64,000 bases of DNA, taken from contig JAIVFH010000018.1 of the NCBI GenBank assembly GCA_025765595.1, forward strand, positions 1 to 64,000, read 5' to 3'. The position numbers were made by a program, and so were the translations under genes. The notes below the pieces were generated by a model. The model saw only the letters and a program-made list of their open reading frames with translations. It had not been told where the DNA came from and made no database searches. The DNA is from Obelidium mucronatum (lineage: Eukaryota > Chytridiomycota > Chytridiomycetes > Chytridiales > Chytriomycetaceae). This document shows positions 10,271 to 21,413 of this stretch, in pieces; within the stretch, counting starts at the first letter, position 1; each line of letters opens with the position of its first letter.

Positions 10271-11394
10271 ATGAAAACCTCCTCATCATCGCCCAAATGC
10301 GTCCATTGTCTCGGACCGATTAAAGCGCTGTTCAGAGAATATTCTAAGGGAAACATCAGGCTCGAGCTCTGTGTAAGGAAGCGTTTATAGAGTAGCCAGC
10401 AGTTGGCTGAACTTTCATTCTCCGAATGCATCTGTCTCTGTCTCTATCGCAGAAACGATGTCAGAAGTTTGCAGATCATTACATTGAGAACGATACTGTG
10501 GTCGTATTTGTTGACTTGGTCCTTCTGAAGCAACCCGTCTTTCGCCATCTGATTCACAACCGACTGATGTATGATTCCTGGGGTCTCAATGTAATATCTC
10601 TTTTAGTTATTTGGCATGATTCATATCCACGATGTGATGTCAATACAAACACTCTGACTGTATACAAAATCAAACAGACAAATGTGCTGAAGCTCGCTCT
10701 CATTCTCATTCTCTTTGAAGTCTGTCAGTAACTGCTGTCATATGTTGCTTTGTATCTTAAAAACTTAATTCTGGACAGACCTTAAATGGTTTAAACTAGA
10801 AAAGCACTATGGACGATCGGATTTTATGAAAACAGATACCTTATACCAGCAGTATATCCATATTCTTGGACTATGTGTACTTGGTACGTTTTTTTGGAAT
10901 CCAGAAACTCGTGTCGTTACTCGTCGAATTAGAGTCTGTCATATGGCACTCGGCTGTTCGAATGGCTGTCTGGCTATTTTGCGATGAAACCCCGGAGGAG
11001 TCAATGACTACATCTTGGTTTGTTAATCTTTTGGCTTCTTCTTTGGGGTTATTTTGACGTAGCATGCACAGGTACAATAAACTGTCAATGTCTCTCATAA
11101 TATCCAGCTATGGGAAGTTATTTCTACTTCTAATGGCAATTTGGGACTATAGAGAACTTGATTATGCTTGGCTTCTGAATGTATTCGTTCTGCTGTCAAA
11201 CTTGGAAGCCCTAGCAGGTTAGTAGGACGGCCGAAATCTTCATCGAATTAATTCAACTATTTCTTAATCTTGCAGCGTTTCTCAACTTGGGATCGCTTAA
11301 AACAGCAGGACTTTTAGGATTGGGAGTATTTGCCCGTGTTTGTTTCGGCGCTTTTTGGTTGATGAACGGCGTAGATGCGTTGTTACTTATTTGA
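10271..11394 (+). CDS. ARV1: ARV1 sterol/GPI-related ER membrane protein
   Basis: Seven exons (10271-10372, 10453-10590, 10678-10723, 10779-10883, 10933-11017, 11072-11217, 11276-11394) join in phase to 246 aa. The N-terminal ARV1 zinc motif is visible as CVHCLGPI ... LCKRCQKFADHYIENDTVVV, a CxxC/CxxC pair, then DLVLLKQPVFRHLIHNRL. The conserved FEVYLKWF is created by splicing exon 3 to exon 4. Several hydrophobic helices follow (SVIWHSAVRMAVWLF, LSMSLIISSYGKLFLLLMAI, NVFVLLSNLEALAAF). ARV1 is an ER membrane protein required for sterol homeostasis and GPI-anchor assembly. Introns are 49-87 nt. The third uses an atypical GTCAGT donor, chosen because it alone restores the family motif. Head-to-head with OS-9. 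Confidence 0.93.
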
Positions 11395-11532
11395 CGGAAC
11401 AACCGGTTAATAATAGATGCCGATGGATTCTTTGTTGGTCTTGTTTGTGAATGAAGTGAATGAAGTGAAGTTTGGTGATTGTTGAATTGTCCATTTCGGA
11501 CAAATTCCATCCATCCATCCGAACAAAAAGAA

Positions 11533-13101
11533 ATGGCACCAGCACCACCGCCGCGAACGCAGCCGCCGCGGAAGACTGCCAGTGCGGCGTCGAGCATCGG
11601 CGCTGAAAACATGCCCGTCGCTGCGCCAGCCGCCAAGCGGGCTCTCGACGCGCCAGCCAGTGTGGCCGCTGCTACGGACGCGGCGGCCAAACGGGCCAAA
11701 CTTGTCCGGAGCGCGTCGTCCGGCGCAGCCGCAGTGTGAGTTGCGTGTTTGTCGCGTCGCTGATTCCACTGACGCCGCCGCAGTCTTGCTGACCAGTCAA
11801 ACACGTGTCGCGAGTTGGCGCGCGAGGCCAGCATCGACTCGCACCTCTCGATTCCCACCTCGACCGACTCGTCAAATACAACGCTTTCTGTCGCCGCTGA
11901 AGACTCGCCTATCGCTAGTGCCTTTACCCTGGACAATGCCGCCCTTCTACAGAACCTGCAACTCTATGCCAATCCTTTTTGGGAGTACAGTTCCTATCTG
12001 CTGCCGTTCTACCCCTCAGATTCACTGGATCCTTACCAAGATGCCTACTCAGGAGCAGCATACAATGACTGTGTCTCTGAATTTCTAACTTTCTCATCTT
12101 CGCCGAAACAACCATCCAACCCCTCAAGCCCACAACACTTGTCTCCACAAAACACGTTTGTTACTTCTTCAGACACTCCAAACCTTGTATCAATTCTTAC
12201 TCGGACCTCGCTACCTTCACCGGGGAAAGACTGCGCCGATATGGATTCTGTAGACTGCAAGAATCTGCCTAACGATGACATCAGTACAACCGAGATTATT
12301 ATATGTCAATCAGCTAATAATGGTTCAAAGACCCAGGCTGTGCCAAATTTCCTTCTATCCAAGAATGGTCAGTGAATATTTTTACATTATTAAAGTAATA
12401 TTGAATTTTCTTCCAATTTTCAAACCTTAGTCGTTGATGCTGTTGCATTTACTCCACCCGACACTGTTCCGGGATCTCGTACTGAATCTCCGCTCATGTT
12501 TATTGAGCCTATCTTGCCTTTGGGCCTGGATGCAGTACCAATCAAAGATGCCATCCACGACTGCGACCATACACAAACTGACAATAATGCCTCAAATGCC
12601 CCCATTATAAAACCTATCCCAACTCGCCCAGTTACAATACAATCCACGCACCTCAAAGTTGAGATCGAATCGTCATTGTCAAGAAATTCTGTCAGTACCA
12701 AAGACCCCCAATCATCGCCATTGTCGTCACCTCTCTGTTCCTCTCCGTCACCCCCACGCACACGCAAGAGCACTACTAAAAAGAAATCCAAAATGTATCA
12801 TTCAGACAAGGACTCAGCAAGTTATGTGAATCTACCCCCCACCACCACTTCAACACGTCGTGAAAGCAGCCGCCGAAACACTTCAATGAATATCAACAGA
12901 GTAGAAACCCTCTTAGATACCCCTGTAAAGCAAGGCAAAGTTGTGTTATCGGAAACGTTGGATTTGCTGACTGCAACAATGTTGGATTCCCCAAATGTGG
13001 AAGGAGCGACAGACAAATGCTTAATCCGATGTTTGATATGTCAGAAGCCATATATGAGTAAAAACGGTCTCAGGTATCACATGAAAACGCAGCACGCGTA
13101 G
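11533..13101 (+). CDS. C2H2 zinc-finger protein
   Basis: Three exons (11533-11735, 11784-12367, 12431-13101) give 485 aa with matching phases. Exon 1 encodes a basic, Ala/Pro-rich N-terminus (AAKRALDAPASVAAATDAAA, AKRAKLVRS) in GC-rich DNA. The middle is a long Ser/Thr/Pro-rich region with no visible fold. The C-terminal 25 residues form one C2H2 finger, CLICQKPYMSKNGLRYHMKTQH (shown complete only as a motif: C-x2-C, a 12-residue loop, H-x4-H). A single terminal finger with a disordered body suggests a transcription factor, but target genes cannot be inferred. The start Met lies 12 nt after an in-frame upstream Met-less run and just before the basic segment; an upstream start at 11479 is less likely. 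Confidence 0.8.
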
Positions 13102-13406
13102 CTCTATACGGGGACAAATTCTCTTGGGGTTCTAAATAAAAATATAATAAACGTGTCTGTAACAGAAATGGGATACCCTAAACAGATATCATGAGGAAAA
13201 GCGACAGCAGTTATCATGATGCACCGTCGTAAGAGGCAACAGAAGAAAAGGCGAATTAACAACATTTGTCCAGAAGGATGGAGAGAGAATCAGAACAATT
13301 AAACAAGATTAGACAAAAACGAAAATTGAAACAGAGCAATTACAGCAGAGCGAGAGGTTTATTATTATTCAACAAAATACAATTCAGAATCCCATCTAAT
13401 ACAAAA
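13102..13406. other. Intergenic, convergent 3' ends
   Basis: About 300 bp between the zinc-finger stop and the H2B stop. It contains AATAAA-like signals (AAATAAAAATATAATAAA near 13134) consistent with polyadenylation of the zinc-finger gene; nothing else is seen. Confidence 0.4.
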
Positions 13407-13805
13407 TCACTTGGATGACTGGTACTTGGTGACAGCCTTAGTACCTTCAGAGACAGCGTGTTTGGCAAGTTCACCAGGCAGAATCAAACGAACAGAAGTC
13501 TGAATCTCACGCGATGAGATGGTGGATCTCTTGTTGTAGGCAGCAAGCTTCGACGCCTCCGACGCGATACGCTCAAAAATGTCGTTGACGAACGAATTCA
13601 TGATGCTCATGGCCTTATTGGAGATACCAGTCTCTGGGTGCACCTGCTTCAGCACCTTGTAAATGTACGAAGAGTACGACTCAGTTCTCTTCTTGTTCTT
13701 CTTCTTGTTGACTCCGTCCTTGGTCTTCTTGGCGGCAGTCTTTGCTGGGGCCTTTCCGGCTGGCTTCTTTTCGGCTGGGGCCTTTCCTCCTTCCTTTGGT
13801 GGCAT
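13407..13805 (-). CDS. Histone H2B
   Basis: A single-exon 132-aa protein with the canonical H2B arrangement. It has a Lys/Ala-rich tail (residues 1-38), then [20 protein letters not shown], the histone fold with [35 protein letters not shown] and the C-terminal helix [20 protein letters not shown]. The lysine before the final SS corresponds to the ubiquitination site (VTKYQS). It packages DNA in the nucleosome with H2A. The start is the Met before PPKEGG; the frame continues upstream but only through the AT-rich leader. Divergently transcribed from H2A at 14071 and sharing its promoter, as is usual for histone pairs. Confidence 0.97.
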   Translation of the reverse strand: MPPKEGGKAPAEKKPAGKAPAKTAAKKTKDGVNKKKNKKRTESYSSYIYKVLKQVHPETGISNKAMSIMNSFVNDIFERIASEASKLAAYNKRSTISSREIQTSVRLILPGELAKHAVSEGTKAVTKYQSSK

Positions 13806-14070
13806 GTTGTTGAGTGTGGGTTGAAGTTGCTGAAGAGTTGTTTGTTTCTTTACAATTGAACGACGCGTTGTCCTATTTGTACTTTTTTTCAGCCAAAAAG
13901 TGAAAATTTGCAAAGTGAAAAAATTGTTGCGATTTTTCGAGCCGCGCATTCTGATTGGTCGAGAAAAGAGTGAAAATTTTCAGTAAACAAAAAAAAGGGA
14001 CCAGGGTATAAATAGGGCGGGTCAAGTAAGCAATGACAGCAATCAACAAGCAAGAAATCATATAGCAACA
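13806..14070. promoter_or_regulatory. Shared H2B/H2A divergent promoter
   Basis: The 265-bp spacer contains TATAAATA at 14007-14014 for the H2A side and a CCAAT-type element (CTGATTGGTCGAG near 13951). A second copy of the H2A gene at the right end of the window keeps the segment from AAATAGGGCGGG to the ATG, showing that these promoter-proximal bases were copied with the gene. Confidence 0.7.
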
Positions 14071-14466
14071 ATGGCTGGTGGAAAAGGAAAGAGCTCTGGA
14101 AAGGCCAAGGCCGGTGCCAAATCACGTTCGTCCCGTGCCGGACTCCAGTTCCCAGTCGGTCGTATCCACCGTCTGCTCCGTAAGGGAAACTACGCCCAGC
14201 GTGTCGGAGCTGGAGCGCCAGTGTACTTGGCTGCTGTCCTCGAATACCTCGGAGCTGAAATCCTCGAATTGGCCGGAAACGCTGCCCGTGACAACAAGAA
14301 GACGCGTATCATCCCAAGACACTTGCAGCTTGCCATCAGAAACGATGAAGAATTGAACAAGCTCCTCGGCACTGTGACTATCGCCCAGGGAGGTGTGTTG
14401 CCAAACATTCAGCCATCGCTGCTTCCAAAGAAGGAGGAGCTCGAATCTGGTGGAAAGTCTGGATAA
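14071..14466 (+). CDS. Histone H2A, copy 1
   Basis: Intronless, 131 aa. The tail [20 protein letters not shown] is followed by the invariant [20 protein letters not shown] and the acidic-patch helix [19 protein letters not shown]. The docking domain [20 protein letters not shown] and [11 protein letters not shown] follow. The protein ends [10 protein letters not shown] and has no C-terminal SQ[E/D]-hydrophobic motif, the DNA-damage phosphosite carried by canonical H2A of most ascomycetes and basidiomycetes. The translation is identical to the copy at 63542-63937. AATAAA lies about 60 nt past the stop; no metazoan histone stem-loop is seen, so polyadenylation is likely. Confidence 0.97.
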   Translation: MAGGKGKSSGKAKAGAKSRSSRAGLQFPVGRIHRLLRKGNYAQRVGAGAPVYLAAVLEYLGAEILELAGNAARDNKKTRIIPRHLQLAIRNDEELNKLLGTVTIAQGGVLPNIQPSLLPKKEELESGGKSG

Positions 14467-15069
14467 ATTTGACGCATTCGCTTGTGCTGCTTCAGTCTTA
14501 CGCTTGTATATCTTTGGGATTATCAATAAATACTATTAAATAATATTACATCGGATTGCCTGATTTATTGTGATTATTTTTCGTATCTGTGCATGACCGA
14601 CTCGATTGATCAGGCTGAAGTTACCTAAGACACTCAAGATGAAGACACAGACAACAAACCACAATAAAACAAAAATGTACAAATTACGAATATTATCGGC
14701 ATCACCGCGTTTGTCGCTCTAAGTAATTTATGTTGATTGAATAATAATCGAAACCTTTTGGTCGCTTGTGTGTTCTTGAATTTTGGTATTCTTGATTAGA
14801 ATCGAATCGGAAGCCGATGAAAGAAGTGAGATTTGGCAGAAGTCGGACAGAAGCTTGAAAAAGTTGAGAACTTGAACGCAAGGACTGGATAACCGAATTC
14901 TGGTCGTGAAAAGGCCCGGGGGGTGTGGAGAAGATTCGATTTTTTGACAAGGTTTTCTGAGTTTTATAAATTTTTCAGATCTGAATTGACACAACTCCTT
15001 TTGAAATGAATAATTCCAAGTAAACAAGCAAGGAACTCAAATGTGAAGAAGATATAAAATGGGAGGGGT
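14467..15069. other. Intergenic, no gene seen
   Basis: The first 90 bp are the H2A 3' untranslated region, which is duplicated beyond copy 2. The rest is AT-rich with only short antisense frames and no recognisable element. Confidence 0.4.
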
Positions 15070-18000
15070 TTATTGCGCAGATAATCTAGATAATGGCGAT
15101 TCTGGCTGTGGCCACTCTCGAATTGAGGGAGACGTTGGGGCTGTCGTTTCGGAAAATCTGTGTGAGGATGCCATACTCTGCCGTGAAGACAAGCGCGATA
15201 CACTCCCACCGATACGAGACCCAGATCTAGAAGTTTGGGGGCGTGATCTCGGCAGTTCTGCCTTCCCAACTGCACGCTTTGTGAAGTTAATTTCAGACCG
15301 GATGAATTCATCAAAAACAGCATCAGTTGATTCATCCATTTGCGGATGGTATACTGCTGTCCGTGAAGGACCTGTCCGTGAAGGACTCATAACTGAAGCG
15401 CGACTGGGAGAATTGCTCCGAGACTGGACTCTGGCCGCTCCACCATGTACATCATATACTTTTGAAGTGATTTTTCTCTTTGGTTTGGTTTTTTCCTTGA
15501 TTGGCAAAACCGGAATGTGGGAGATAGACCATTTTCCCATGACTATGTGTGGATTTAATTCCAACTCTCTTCCATTAACTTTTCGACTCTCTGCTTTGTG
15601 CGGGCGACCCATATCGTGAATAATTTCTTTCGATACTATGGGATTCGTTACGACAATGACTGGTCGGTTTGTTCCTCGGATTCTGCTTTGGGATCTTTCG
15701 GTTCTTTCTCGAGTTTCAGGTTCTAAAACTGGAACTCTGAATTCTGTTTTTGCGTCGCTCGCGATTTTGGAAGCAATTGTCGGCCTACCAAAGAATGATC
15801 GTGGAGTTGGTATTGTACCGAGGGTTGCCATCAGCGATGGGTTTTTGCGACGGACCGTGTCGTACAAAACATCAAGCCGATGTTGGACCCAATCAATCTC
15901 CGTCTGTGCAAATCGTATTATAGTGATGCCCTAAACAACAGGTTTTATGCATACCTTCAGTCGTCCATACTGTTCTCTCACTTCTTTTTGCATCTCTTCT
16001 CTCGCTGTCTCATGGAAGGCAATCTCCAATATTTCCTTTTTTCGGTACATGACAGTTTCTGTAAACACGAGTTTGGCCTTCCTCAACTCCGGCGGGTTTC
16101 GAGATGTCAGCCCATGAAGCTCATAAATCCTTGCATTCAACTTTTTGTGGACGTTTTCAATGTCCTTCGGGTCTGGCGGTTTCACTCCAATCGCCCGAGT
16201 TCCTCGTCCTCCAGCAACAGGATCAACCATCAACCATTCAAATCCACTAACCAAACCAGTCACGTCCATATTCTCTTTTTCACCTTCATTGTTGCCACTT
16301 CTTGCGCCACTTTCCAAATCCCGAAGATACCCACGGTTTCTTACTCTCAAAAGAACCCCATACCGTCCAGGATCATCTTCAACGCCCTTCAAGAAATCAT
16401 TCACCAAAACACCCACCACACCCCCACCTAATCCCTCGCCCGGATGGAACCCAAACACAGCCGATCTACCTTTTCGTCTTTCTTCGAATGCTTCTTCGTC
16501 TCTCCATGTGTTTCTTCGTTGAGTCGCATGGTACTTTTCGTGTTGCTCATGTGGGCTTTTGCTTTCGATTTGTATTCGAGAGGTGATTGAGTGGAAGACA
16601 AGGGGGGTGATTTCTTCCGAAGTAAAGTTTAGGAAAACGTCGTCGGATGTTCGAATTACAATTGTATATGATGATGGTGGTTCTTTCTTGTATCGCTAAA
16701 TTTTTTTTATTGTTTGTTTAACCACAGTGAGAAAATGAAACTGCTTAAATAGATATGTACCTTTGCATAGAATGTCAAAGTCGCCCTAATTTTCTCAACT
16801 TGATTATTGTCTCCGTGGTATCCTTGTATTGGAATTTCCATAGACTTTGATAAAACAGCTGTTTGTTGAATAAGTTAATTTTCAATTCCCCTGACATCAT
16901 TTGCTAAACTCACGTTCTAGTGTCTCATCGTTAGGTAATGTCATTAAAACAAACATTTTCGTCCTCATCATTTTCTCATCGCTTGTGAGTACACGTCCAT
17001 CTGCTGTCGGCAACAGTAAATCTTGAACCAATTCTTTCCAAGATTGGAGCTGTTGGGGTTGCAATGGATCTGGAACGCCACCTGTTAGTAGAATGGACGG
17101 CTGGTACTTGGAAACAACATCCAAAGATTGAACTAGGGCATTGTGGACGTTGAAGTAATGTGCCTGCTCTTTCAATTAAGAATATTCAACAAAAAAAAAA
17201 AAAAAAAAGACTATTAAAGAACTCCCACCCGTGTCCTTTCATAATCCATTCGAACATCAGAAACTACTTCCTTCCAGGGAGACGGAACAAACTCCAAGGA
17301 CATTAATGTAACACGTCGGTAGCCGCTCACAATTTCAACAAAATTAAGCACCAGCAAATTATCAGGCTCAAATTCTTCCAAAACGATTTTAAACCTTGTG
17401 AAATATAAAATGTGAGCTCATTGAATGCGTTGTTTTGAGGGGTAGCGGGGGGTTAGAATGGGATGGTATTTACCTTTCAGGATCCCGAAGACATTCCCTA
17501 ACACGATCTTTGACCAACGAACCAAACCCTTCAAACGCTTTCAACATGGAATCCACACCCTCACTTTCTCCGTTTTGCGAAATTTTCCATCCATAGTTTC
17601 TGACCATTGTCCGAAAGTTGAAGGGGTTGCACAAAAACGACCAATGATAAAAGGCATCCCTGAGTGGTGACTTGATTGTGAGTCTATGGCATTGTGGATA
17701 TGTTGCCGAAGGGTTTTGCATGAATGGGTGAATGGAAATTCGAACTGGGAACTGGTCGTCATTCAAAGTGGGTGATGTTTTTGAGACCAGAACGTCTTTG
17801 ATCCATATTTCATCCAAGGCACTTTTAGCTGAAAATTTATACATAATTAAGGGGCTTTTTTTTGGAAAGGAAGTTTGAATTTGTGAAATTACGTACTTGT
17901 TTTTTGACTCGTCATTGTGGCGGGTTCAATTGGTTTTGTGTCGAGTTCAGGCTTTGAGTTTGAAGAAATACGTTCTGGGTTTCTCGAATGCGAACTGATG

Positions 18001-18356
18001 TCAGCTTCTATTTCAAAAGTATTCCCGGTCGGATGTTTTTCTTGTGTTTGGGCACGTTTGATCGCGTCCATAGTTTCGATCGGAACCTTCTTTGAAACTC
18101 CATCTTCTTGATTCCATGTCAGTGGAATTCTTTGAGAAAAGTGAGGTGTAATGTGTGCATGTGCCACAAGGCCCCTTTTGATACTATTGGCAAGATGTTT
18201 AGCCGCAATGGAGGCCGCTTTAGAACTGTTTGATGGATCTTGGTTTGACGAGATCAAGTAGTTGTATTCATATGTTGCCCGAGAAGGACTTAATGTCGTT
18301 TCATCATTGATCAAGTATGGATCATAATAACGCGTCGAACCAGGCGACAGATTCAT
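15070..18356 (-). CDS. Unrecognised 967-aa multi-exon protein
   Basis: Seven exons (18356-17897, 17828-17474, 17394-17229, 17163-16914, 16858-16761, 16695-15955, 15903-15070) join with consistent phases to 967 aa. The start Met (MNLSPGSTRYYDPYLINDE) is chosen because the frame upstream of it is not family-like. The middle, residues about 155-560, looks folded and beta-rich: ISIHPFMQNPSATYPQCHRL, SGYRRVTLMSLEFVPSPWKE, HYFNVHNALVQSLDVVSKYQ, SSYTIVIRTSDDVFLNFTSE. Residues about 600-720 form a helical segment (ENVHKKLNARIYELHGLTS). The C-terminal 150 residues are Ser/Arg/Pro-rich and probably disordered (SRSGSRIGGSVSRLSSRQS). I do not recognise the family. A conserved gene is likely because seven exons keep frame; a cytoskeletal or basal-body role would be a guess. 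It lies 52 bp downstream of the cystatin-like gene on the same strand. Confidence 0.7.
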
Positions 18357-18408
18357 TGTTTGTTTGTTTTTGTGAATTTTACTCAAAAAAATACTGATGA
18401 TGCGAAAT

Positions 18409-19387
18409 TTAACATTCAAAGTAAACCAATTCGGCCTTGTCACTCCAAACTCCACAGTCTCTCGTGTATCTCAACGAGTGGAACTCGAACTCCTTGTCAG
18501 CGCCCGAATGGTACTTGTGGACACGAACATGCAAAAACTTGCCTTCAGCAATTTCAATTTTACCCAAGTAAATAGTTCCGTATTCAACTTCACGGGTTCC
18601 AAATTGCTTGAGGTTGTATGCCGTCAAGTGCTCGATTTCGTCAAAGGCGTGGGTGTTGTGCACCTTGTCCAGTTTACGGAGCTCGTGGAATTTGAGAATG
18701 ACTTCCTTTTTGGCTGAGTTGAACAGTTTGGTCGCTTCCGGAGTTGGGGCCTGGAGGTTGTCCAAATGTGGGTTGGCACAAAGTTCAGAGAAAGCTTCTG
18801 GTCGATGAGTGTCTATTTTGTGTGGAGTGAGAACTATTGCTCAAGACTTCAGAATTGTGAGAGCACATACTTTCAAGAAGGTGCTTCACTGCAAGATCAT
18901 TGAAAGTGTCACTGTTGTGAGTGTTGGTCCACTTTGTCTTTTCGTACCCTAAATAAACATCCAGTTAAGCACCAAAACAAGCAAAATACAGTCTCCTCCA
19001 CTCACCACTCTTGTGGAGGATCCAATCATGAAACTTTGACCATTCGTATCCTTTTCCATTTTCAGTTTCGAATTCGTATGCAGTTACCATTGCCTTGATG
19101 GACTTGGCACCATCAAGAACCCGAATAGTTCCGATGTCTGAGCCAGTCGTGTAGAGATCGTAGTCCACGGTCTTTGAAAAACCAGTAGAGAGATGGACAA
19201 TCAAATGATCATTGTGGTCGCGGCCTATGGTGAGGATCGTATCCGTTTTAACCACCAGCCAGGTGCGTTTGCTCGCCCAAGCGCTCCTTAGAAAGGAAAA
19301 TGACATACCAGGGTTGGCTTCATCATACTCATCGTCTTCCTTCAAGACAACAGCGCGGACGTAGACTTTTTGGGGAGGAGCAGCCAT
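18409..19387 (-). CDS. Cystatin/stefin-like protein
   Basis: Four exons (19387-19309, 19224-19006, 18948-18871, 18812-18409) with phases 1,1,1 give 259 aa. The C-terminal 105 residues resemble a type-1 cystatin. A helix VILKFHELRKLDKV is followed by strands REVEYGTIYLGKIEIAEGKF, LHVRVHKYHS and the ending AELVYF, which parallels the DELTYF end of stefins. The QxVxG inhibitory loop is degenerate, with REVEYGT at its place, so cysteine-protease inhibition is uncertain. The N-terminal half (VYVRAVVLKEDDEYDEANPG, EWSKFHDWILHKSG) is unrecognised. No signal peptide, so the protein is expected to be cytosolic. Fold assignment is by eye; a profile search would decide. Confidence 0.6.
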
Positions 19388-19745
19388 TTTCAGAAGATAT
19401 TTTTGGAATGAGTTTGGGACTCTTTGGAGACACAAAAGAACAGACACCAGCCACACGATCAGAAAAAATAGAAATAATAGCGCAACATATGAACAATACA
19501 TCATCCATTAGCTGTATGGGATATATAAACTTGAAACTTAGTACCGTTAGCATTGACTCGGCGCACGAATGTCTCTACAGTACGATACGTTTATTATAAA
19601 ATAAAAACAGCAAACAACTGGATCGTGTATTGTGTATGCAGCAAAGTGCCAAGTGAAAATCAAGAGAATGTAGTCAGGGTGACTTCGCTGAGTATGACAG
19701 ACAGCATTTCCAGTTTTCCTTTTTCATTCACACATCACGCTTCGA

Positions 19746-21175
19746 ATGATCCGTTCTCTCCAGACCAGGGCTTTCGCCTCCGCTTCTCCAATCACGTACA
19801 AGCGCGTGGGAGACCAGGCCGCCACGGCGCCGGCGGCCGTCAAGTCGCTGACGCAGGCGGCCAACGGCGTGCGCATTGCGACTCTCGACGGGCGCGGGCC
19901 CGTGTCGTCGCTGGCCGTTGTTGTCGGCGCCGGCGCGCGCCACGAAGCGGCGGCTGGCGCGGCGCACCTGCTGAAGGCGTCGCTCGTGCGGGTGCGTTTC
20001 TTTGTTTGTTCGGTGTTGTTCGGTGTTTGGTGTTGTTTGTAAGGAGGCCTAGCCAACTGACGCCCTGACGCTCTCTCCGCCAGGCGCGCCCCGGCGACAA
20101 CGTCGTGCGCACAGTCCGCGAGTTCGAGCTGCGCGGCAACACGCTCTTCACGGCGGCGGCGCGCGAACACACGCTGATTGCGTCGTCGTTCCTCAGAGAC
20201 GACCTTGTCGATGTCGTGCCCGCGCTCATCGGCCAGCTGTTCAACCCGTCGTTCCAGCCGTACGAATTCCTGGACGCGATTCCCGGCGTCGAGGCCGAGA
20301 CTGCCGCTGCCCTTGCCGACGCGCCGACCCGCGTGCTCGACACGGTGCACCAGCTGGCCTTCCGTCGCGGGCTCGGGAACTCGCTGTTTGCCTCCCCAGA
20401 GGCTCTGCACCACTTGAAGCGTGCCGATCTGCAGGCCTTTGCCGCCGCAAACTTCACTGCGGACAATATTGCCGTTGTTGGTTCGGGAGTTTCCCACGAT
20501 GAATTGGAAGCCCTTGTCAACGCTTCCTTCGAGGGCGTTGCCGTTCCGTCGACTGCTGCCCGATCAGTTGCTCCATCTGCCTACTATGGAGGCGAAGCTC
20601 GTATTGCTGGATCGGGTGCTTCCCACGTTGCTATTGCCTTCAAGAGCAGTGGAATCTCTAACGCAAAGGCCCATGCCACTGCTCTTGTCCTGCGTGCTGT
20701 TCTTGACGGCTCCCACCGTGTCAAGTGGGGACAATCTAGCGGTGCCACTGGTCTTCTTGCCAAGGCTGCTGCCAATGGAACCACTGTCTCTGCTTTCCAG
20801 AACAGCTACTCCGATGCCGGTCTTTTCGGTCTCTACATTCAAGGAAATGCATCAAATGTCAAAAGCGTTGCTCAAAAGTCTATTGAAGCCGTCAAGAGCG
20901 CAGCTTCCAGTGTCTCTGATGCTGCCTTGACTCGCGCAAAGAAAGTCGCCATCGTTGACTACGAGCTCAGTCAAACTCGCGATGAGCTCGTTGCTGACAT
21001 TGCTAGACAGGTCCTCACTCTTGGCTCTTTTGCTACCTCCGCCGAAGTCGCCCAAGAGATTTCTAAAGTCTCTGCGCAGGACGTTGCGCAAGCTGCTCAA
21101 GCTCTCCTGGCTTCCAAGGCGTCAGTCGTTTCTTATGGTAACTTGAACAAGCTTCCATACGCTGATGAGCTCTAA
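19746..21175 (+). CDS. QCR2: Ubiquinol-cytochrome c reductase core protein 2
   Basis: Two exons (19746-19991 and 20084-21175) give 445 aa. The N-terminus MIRSLQTRAFASASPITYKR is a mitochondrial presequence. The body is an M16 metallopeptidase fold without the zinc-binding HxxEH: the helix reads GARHEAAAGAAHLLKASL, as in core 2 proteins that have lost activity. Family features follow: REFELRGNTLFTAAAREHT, DAPTRVLDTVHQLAFR, GLGNSLFASPEALHHL, NFTADNIAVVGSGVSHDELE and SFATSAEVAQEISKVSAQDV. The protein is a scaffold subunit of respiratory complex III on the matrix side of the inner membrane. The first 700 bp of coding DNA are strikingly GC-rich and the last 500 are not. Length agrees with the family. 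Confidence 0.93.
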
Positions 21176-21413
21176 GGCCGGGTACTCAAACGCCTAGGAA
21201 ACACTCTCAATTTCCCCCCCTCTTTGTCCGTCACGGATAAACTTCAAAAATTCAATAAACTGCCTTGTTCTCCCCTTTTAAGACTTTGAAAATCAAACTT
21301 GAAATTTCTTGCAAAAAATTTCAATCGAACGCGACTCTTTTTATTTTACTCGCCGTCCTTCCTCTCGCCCCAACCCTTCGTTATTCCTCGTGAGCCCATA
21401 CTAAATAGAGAAG

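Noticed and set aside
9919..10274. Several plus-strand frames of 74-115 codons
   Set aside because: Antisense to OS-9 exon 1, in GC-rich DNA; the minus strand has a proper signal peptide and splices into an MRH domain.
14122..14526. 134-codon minus frame over H2A
   Set aside because: A shadow of the H2A gene; the same shadow recurs at copy 2 because the DNA is duplicated.
19724..20520. Two long minus-strand frames
   Set aside because: Shadows of QCR2 in a GC-rich block; Arg/Ala-rich without domain features.
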